NCBI GenBank assembly: GCA_036263455.1
Contig: DATAGZ010000021.1
Span: forward strand, 62,001-126,000
Length of the DNA stretch: 64,000 nucleotides
DNA from: DATAGZ01 sp036263455
Lineage (GTDB): Bacteria; Pseudomonadota; Alphaproteobacteria; Dongiales; Dongiaceae
Direction: 5' to 3'
Below are positions 61,146 through 64,000 of the stretch, piece by piece (the stretch's first letter is position 1; each line of letters begins with the position of its first letter). The notes under the pieces are model-generated. The model had not been told where the DNA came from. It worked only from the letters and a program-made list of their open reading frames with translations, and did no database searches. Both the position numbers and the translations under genes were made by a program.

Positions 61146-61607
61146 ATGCCCAAGACGATGAAGCGAAAAAAAGTCACCCCCATGCCCAAGGGCTATCCTG
61201 GAATCATCCCCTACTTGGTGGTGGAGAATGCCAAGGCGGCCGTGGCCTTTTACAAGAAGGCTTTCGGTGCCAAGATGCGCGGCAAGGCGATGACCATGGG
61301 CGATAAGATCGGCCATGCCGAGATGGAGATCGACGGGAAGCTGTTCATGCTCGCCGACACTTTTCCCGAGCGCGGCGTCGATGCACGCGCCGCTTCGCTC
61401 TTCATGTATGTGCCAAACGTGGACGCCTTCTATAAGAAGGCGGCCAAGAGCGGCGCCACCTCTCGCGAGGAACCGACCGACAAGTTCTACGGTGACCGCA
61501 CCTGCCGGCTTGTCGATCCCTTCGGCATCGAATGGACGTTCGGCACCCATGTCGAAGACGTCTCGCCCGAGGAGATGCGCAAGCGCATGAAAAACATGCG
61601 GGGGTGA
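61146..61607 (+). CDS. VOC-family (PhnB/glyoxalase-like) protein
   Basis: A 153-residue protein with the PhnB-like layout GYPGIIPYLVVENAKAAVAF, YKKAFGAKMRGKAMTMGDKI, GHAEMEIDGKLFMLADTFPE, SLFMYVPNVDAFYKKA and DRTCRLVDPFGIEWTFGTH. This group usually lacks the metal ligands of glyoxalase I or has modified ones and its activity is often unknown. ATG 61146 follows AAAGGAG at a normal spacing; a GTG nine bases upstream is less likely. Lysine-rich N-terminus. Confidence 0.9.
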   Translation: MPKTMKRKKVTPMPKGYPGIIPYLVVENAKAAVAFYKKAFGAKMRGKAMTMGDKIGHAEMEIDGKLFMLADTFPERGVDARAASLFMYVPNVDAFYKKAAKSGATSREEPTDKFYGDRTCRLVDPFGIEWTFGTHVEDVSPEEMRKRMKNMRG

Positions 61608-61679
61608 TCGGCGCGGCCTGCCGCGGTTAGCGGCGAAAGGCAGCAATGGGTTCATCTGCAAAGGTGCGTGGGACGCTGA

Positions 61680-62114
61680 TCAGGGTGCGTAAGGGCGAGT
61701 CCCGATAGTCAGGCGAAAGCCGTGTTTGCCGCTTTCGTTTCCACCTACAGCTGTCCCGGTCGCCTTGAGCGGAAATTGCAGGGGTTCCGTGGTGACCCAA
61801 TTGATGCGCAGGGTAAAGCCGTCGGGGAGCGTGCAGCGCGCTCGTCCACCCACGCTCGCCCATTCTTCTATTTCGATTTTGCAGACATCCTGGTTCCCTG
61901 CGCGGAAGCGCGTGTCGAAAACGAATTCGAGGAGCGGCGCCGGATCACGGCAGACCACATATCCATTAGCGAAGGGGCGCTGATCGAGTTTAAGCACACC
62001 CACACATTCTTTTGGCGGAAACCATGTCTGCCCATGAGTAGGCGATGCGGCGGTGATCACAGTGAGAAAAATCGCGCCGAGAAAGAGCGCCGCTATGCCG
62101 AAAGACCGATGCAT
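61680..62114 (-). CDS. secreted protein of unknown function
   Basis: A 144-residue protein with a signal peptide (IAALFLGAIFLTVITAAS, cleavage near THGQ) and a beta-rich mature part of about 115 residues: GVLKLDQRPFANGYVVCRD, FRAGNQDVCKIEIEEWASVG and TLPDGFTLRINWVTTEP, with four cysteines (C37, C56, C77, C93). These could form two disulfides in the periplasm. No family recognised. It sits alone between the VOC gene and the tRNA. Confidence 0.65.
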   Translation of the reverse strand: MHRSFGIAALFLGAIFLTVITAASPTHGQTWFPPKECVGVLKLDQRPFANGYVVCRDPAPLLEFVFDTRFRAGNQDVCKIEIEEWASVGGRARCTLPDGFTLRINWVTTEPLQFPLKATGTAVGGNESGKHGFRLTIGTRPYAP

Positions 62115-62173
62115 GTCAGATTCCTATAGCAGAAGAATCGATCTCAACGCAGATTTAAAGGGCGCTGTCGGGA

Positions 62174-62248
62174 TGGTGGGCACGACAGGGATTGAACCTG
62201 TGACCCCTACCATGTCAAGGTAGTGCTCTCCCGCTGAGCTACGTGCCC
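62174..62248 (-). tRNA. tRNA-Val (anticodon GAC)
   Basis: Complete cloverleaf on the minus strand, including an encoded CCA end (62174-62176). The acceptor stem GGGCACG pairs with CGTGCCC, the D arm is GCTCAGCGGGAGAGC, the anticodon arm CTACC-TTGACAT-GGTAG has the loop with anticodon GAC, and the T arm is ACAGG-TTCAATC-CCTGT. Discriminator base A. It would read GUC (and GUU by wobble) codons. Confidence 0.97.
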
Positions 62249-62331
62249 CTCCCGTGGGAAACCGCAGATACCATTCCCGTTCCCGCTTGGCAAGTCTTTG
62301 CTCGAGGGGAATTTCTTGTTAGGAATAAGGA

Positions 62332-63210
62332 ATGACGCCCTCCCTCGCGGAGTTGAGCCCGCAGATTGCCTTTCCCCAGCATCCCTATCTGTTGATGGGC
62401 GCGGACATGCCCGCACCGGTCATTCTGACGCTGGGACATAGCGGGCGCTTTTATCCCCCCCGATTTCTGGCGCAGTCCCGTCTCTCGCTCGCGCATCTGC
62501 GCCTTTCGGAGGACGCCTATCTCGATAAGCTGTGCGTCCCCGCCGCGCCGCCGCCCACCCTGGTTGCGCAGGTGGCGCGGCTCTATGTGGATGTGAACCG
62601 CCATCCCGGCGAGCTCGACCCGCGCTTGATCGAAGGCCCCCTCCCGGATTACGCGCTGGCGCAGTCCCAGCGCGTCCATGCCGGCCTGGGGGTGGTGCCG
62701 CGTACCGCGAGCGGTGGCGAGGACATCTATGCCGAGACCCTCTCCGTTGCCGATATCGAAGCTCGCCTTGACCGCTATCATAGGCCTTTTCATGAGGCGT
62801 TGGCCGGACTGATCAAGGATGCACGGCATCGCTGGGGAGCGGCTCTGATACTCGATTTCCACTCGATGCCCTCTAGTCTCGGCAATGGGACAGGAAGCGA
62901 CGTTGTGCTGGGCGACTGCCACGGTCAGTCCTGCAGCGCCACCCTGATCGAATGCTGTGAACGGTACTTCCACAAGATGGGCGCGGTTGTACGCCGCAAT
63001 GATCCCTATGCCGGAGGGTTCATCACCCACCATTACGGTCATCCCGACCAAGGCGTGCATGCCCTTCAGATCGAGATCAATCGCGGCCTTTATATGAATG
63101 AAGCGACGCTGCGCCCGGAGCGCGGGTTTGCCGCCTTACAGGAAAGGTTGCAGCACCTCTCGGTCTATATCTCCCAAAAATGGCAGGACCTCCTCCAGCG
63201 AGAAAGTTAA
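62332..63210 (+). CDS. N-formylglutamate amidohydrolase family protein, paralogue 2
   Basis: A 292-residue FGase-family zinc hydrolase. Visible motifs are LTLGHSGRFYPPRFLA, YVDVNRHPGELDPRLIEG, LDRYHRPFHEALAGLI, ALILDFHSMPSS and INRGLYMNEATLRP. These are closer to classical FGase (HutG-type) sequences than the shorter paralogue at 6915. Substrate is N-formylglutamate or a related N-acyl amino acid; no other hut genes are visible. The gene follows the tRNA after about 80 bases. Confidence 0.9.
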   Translation: MTPSLAELSPQIAFPQHPYLLMGADMPAPVILTLGHSGRFYPPRFLAQSRLSLAHLRLSEDAYLDKLCVPAAPPPTLVAQVARLYVDVNRHPGELDPRLIEGPLPDYALAQSQRVHAGLGVVPRTASGGEDIYAETLSVADIEARLDRYHRPFHEALAGLIKDARHRWGAALILDFHSMPSSLGNGTGSDVVLGDCHGQSCSATLIECCERYFHKMGAVVRRNDPYAGGFITHHYGHPDQGVHALQIEINRGLYMNEATLRPERGFAALQERLQHLSVYISQKWQDLLQRES

Positions 63211-63253
63211 GCTGTGCCGTTAACCATTTCTTAAGGAATAGACCATAAAAAAT

Positions 63254-63347
63254 GGGCTGCGCTGGAAGGCGCAGCCCAAGTTCTGGGAGGAAACGCCCTA
63301 AAAAAGGGCGGTGCGACAAGTTTCGTCAGGGGAGATGAAGTTGTCGC
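63254..63347. ncRNA. three-hairpin structured element (terminator/small RNA candidate)
   Basis: Three consecutive inverted repeats lie in the convergent gap after the amidohydrolase gene: a 9-bp stem GGGCTGCGC/GCGCAGCCC (63254-63277), a 6-bp stem CGCCCT/AGGGCG (63294-63310) and a longer stem GCGACAA/TTGTCGC (63313-63347) with further pairing inside. No long T tract follows the first. This is more structure than a simple terminator needs, so it could be a small RNA; strand is uncertain. Confidence 0.4.
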
Positions 63348-63462
63348 ATTGCAAAAAATAATGCTGCGATTGCGAGAAGTCAAGAGAATATAACGCCTTG
63401 GCCGCTTTTCTTGGCGTCTGTTGCATTTATGTCACTACGCTTCTCGCTCAATTCGTCTTCGC

Positions 63463-64000
63463 TCAATTCCCTTGGGGAGCTGGCCTAGACAACAAAGCCA
63501 TAAACCTGACAGATAACAGGACCGCGAGAATTGCCGCGGCCATGCCCAGGCCTAATACCCAATGCGTGGCTCGCGCCACATCCAGGGGTGTCAACTGGTC
63601 GGTCAGGCCAGAGGCATTGGCGACGATTCCGGCCAGGGCCGAGCCGAAGGCGATGCCCAAATTGCGGATCGTCGGCATGGAAGAGGCCGTAAGGCCAATC
63701 TCCGCCTGGGGAGTCGCGCGCATTACCTCCTCAGTCAGGTGCAGATTGGAACAGCCGAGCCCGAAACCGACCAGGCCGGAGAGGAACGGCAAAAATTCCC
63801 ATGGAATATGGATGGCGCCAATGGTGAGGCATAAAGACCCCAGCACACAAAGACTAAGCCCAATCGGAATGAGCCGGCGCGCCAAAGTGCCGTGAATGCC
63901 CGAAGTACCCACCGAGGCCAGCGTCCAGAACAGAGCGAGGGTCGCCGCGACATAGCCCGAAATCAGGGCGCTTTGGCCGTATACCTTTTGCATGGCGAGC
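63463..64000 (-). CDS. MFS transporter (N-terminal part missing)
   Basis: The frame runs leftward from the right edge of the window to a stop at 63463, giving the last ~178 residues of a larger protein. About five helices are visible (LISGYVAATLALFWTLAS, LIPIGLSLCVLGSLCLTIGA, WEFLPFLSGLVGFGLGCSNL, NLGIAFGSALAGIVANASGL and VLGLGMAAAILAVLLSVRFM). The pattern VYGQSALISGYVAAT matches the DHA-type drug-resistance MFS exporters, and translation continues across the ATG at 63993 into sequence beyond the window, so the start is not here. Confidence 0.85.
   Translation of the reverse strand, partial: LAMQKVYGQSALISGYVAATLALFWTLASVGTSGIHGTLARRLIPIGLSLCVLGSLCLTIGAIHIPWEFLPFLSGLVGFGLGCSNLHLTEEVMRATPQAEIGLTASSMPTIRNLGIAFGSALAGIVANASGLTDQLTPLDVARATHWVLGLGMAAAILAVLLSVRFMALLSRPAPQGN

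Overview
The window is GC-rich, densely packed bacterial chromosome. It most resembles an alphaproteobacterium: class II DAHP synthase, DUF1244, DUF1289, DUF3576, an N-formylglutamate amidohydrolase/GCS2 pair, a leucine-degradation (methylcrotonyl-CoA) operon, a second-type glutamyl-tRNA synthetase, and two candidate promoters resembling the alphaproteobacterial EcfG general-stress consensus (GGAAC-N16-CGTT). I cannot name the genus. Both ends are cut inside genes: a DUF72 protein on the left and an MFS transporter on the right.

Layout. 1-7.7 kb: DUF72 fragment, rho with a clear promoter, a PAS/degenerate-GGDEF/EAL protein, pyrD, and a leftward overlapping operon (N-formylglutamate amidohydrolase-like, GCS2 ligase, DUF1244). 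7.7-16.9 kb: one tightly coupled seven-gene operon (DAHP synthase, pncB, ELM1-like protein, glycosyltransferase, nadE, gltX, cysS), with start/stop overlaps at every junction. 17.0-18.7 kb: glycine-zipper lipoprotein, a shared terminator, an entericidin-type small lipoprotein and a stress-type SDR.

18.7-27.8 kb is the accessory region. It begins with a gene-poor, AT-rich stretch holding a frameshifted Sel1-repeat gene, a 12-bp inverted repeat and two copies of a 355-bp segment. Each copy carries its own promoter and a 70-codon gene. A translationally coupled pair follows: a membrane-anchored Sel1-repeat protein and a 1914-residue RTX protein. In the RTX protein an AT-rich N-terminal domain precedes a Hint (intein-like) domain, calcium-loop motifs and GC-rich RTX repeats. 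I consider this pair the best candidate for an undescribed system: a type I-secreted carrier whose N-terminal domain could be freed by Hint self-cleavage, with the Sel1 protein as a possible partner.

27.8-47.4 kb: ferritin-like protein; a leftward operon of GST, GT39-type glycosyltransferase and DUF599; M17 aminopeptidase; murJ; a four-gene leucine-degradation operon; a globin-coupled diguanylate cyclase; arfB; a glyoxalase-fold protein; a leftward leuS-lptE-SH3-secreted protein operon; a DUF3576 lipoprotein; and xanthine phosphoribosyltransferase. 47.4-64 kb: a 1533-residue autotransporter; a DUF4142 protein with an EcfG-like promoter, followed by a decayed paralogue; an EamA transporter and DUF1289 pair; a glutamine-synthetase-like/MFS/gluconokinase/class III aminotransferase/acyltransferase cluster; a VOC protein; tRNA-Val(GAC); a second N-formylglutamate amidohydrolase; and a three-hairpin RNA-like element.

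All functional statements come from reading motifs and family resemblance. No database search was run.
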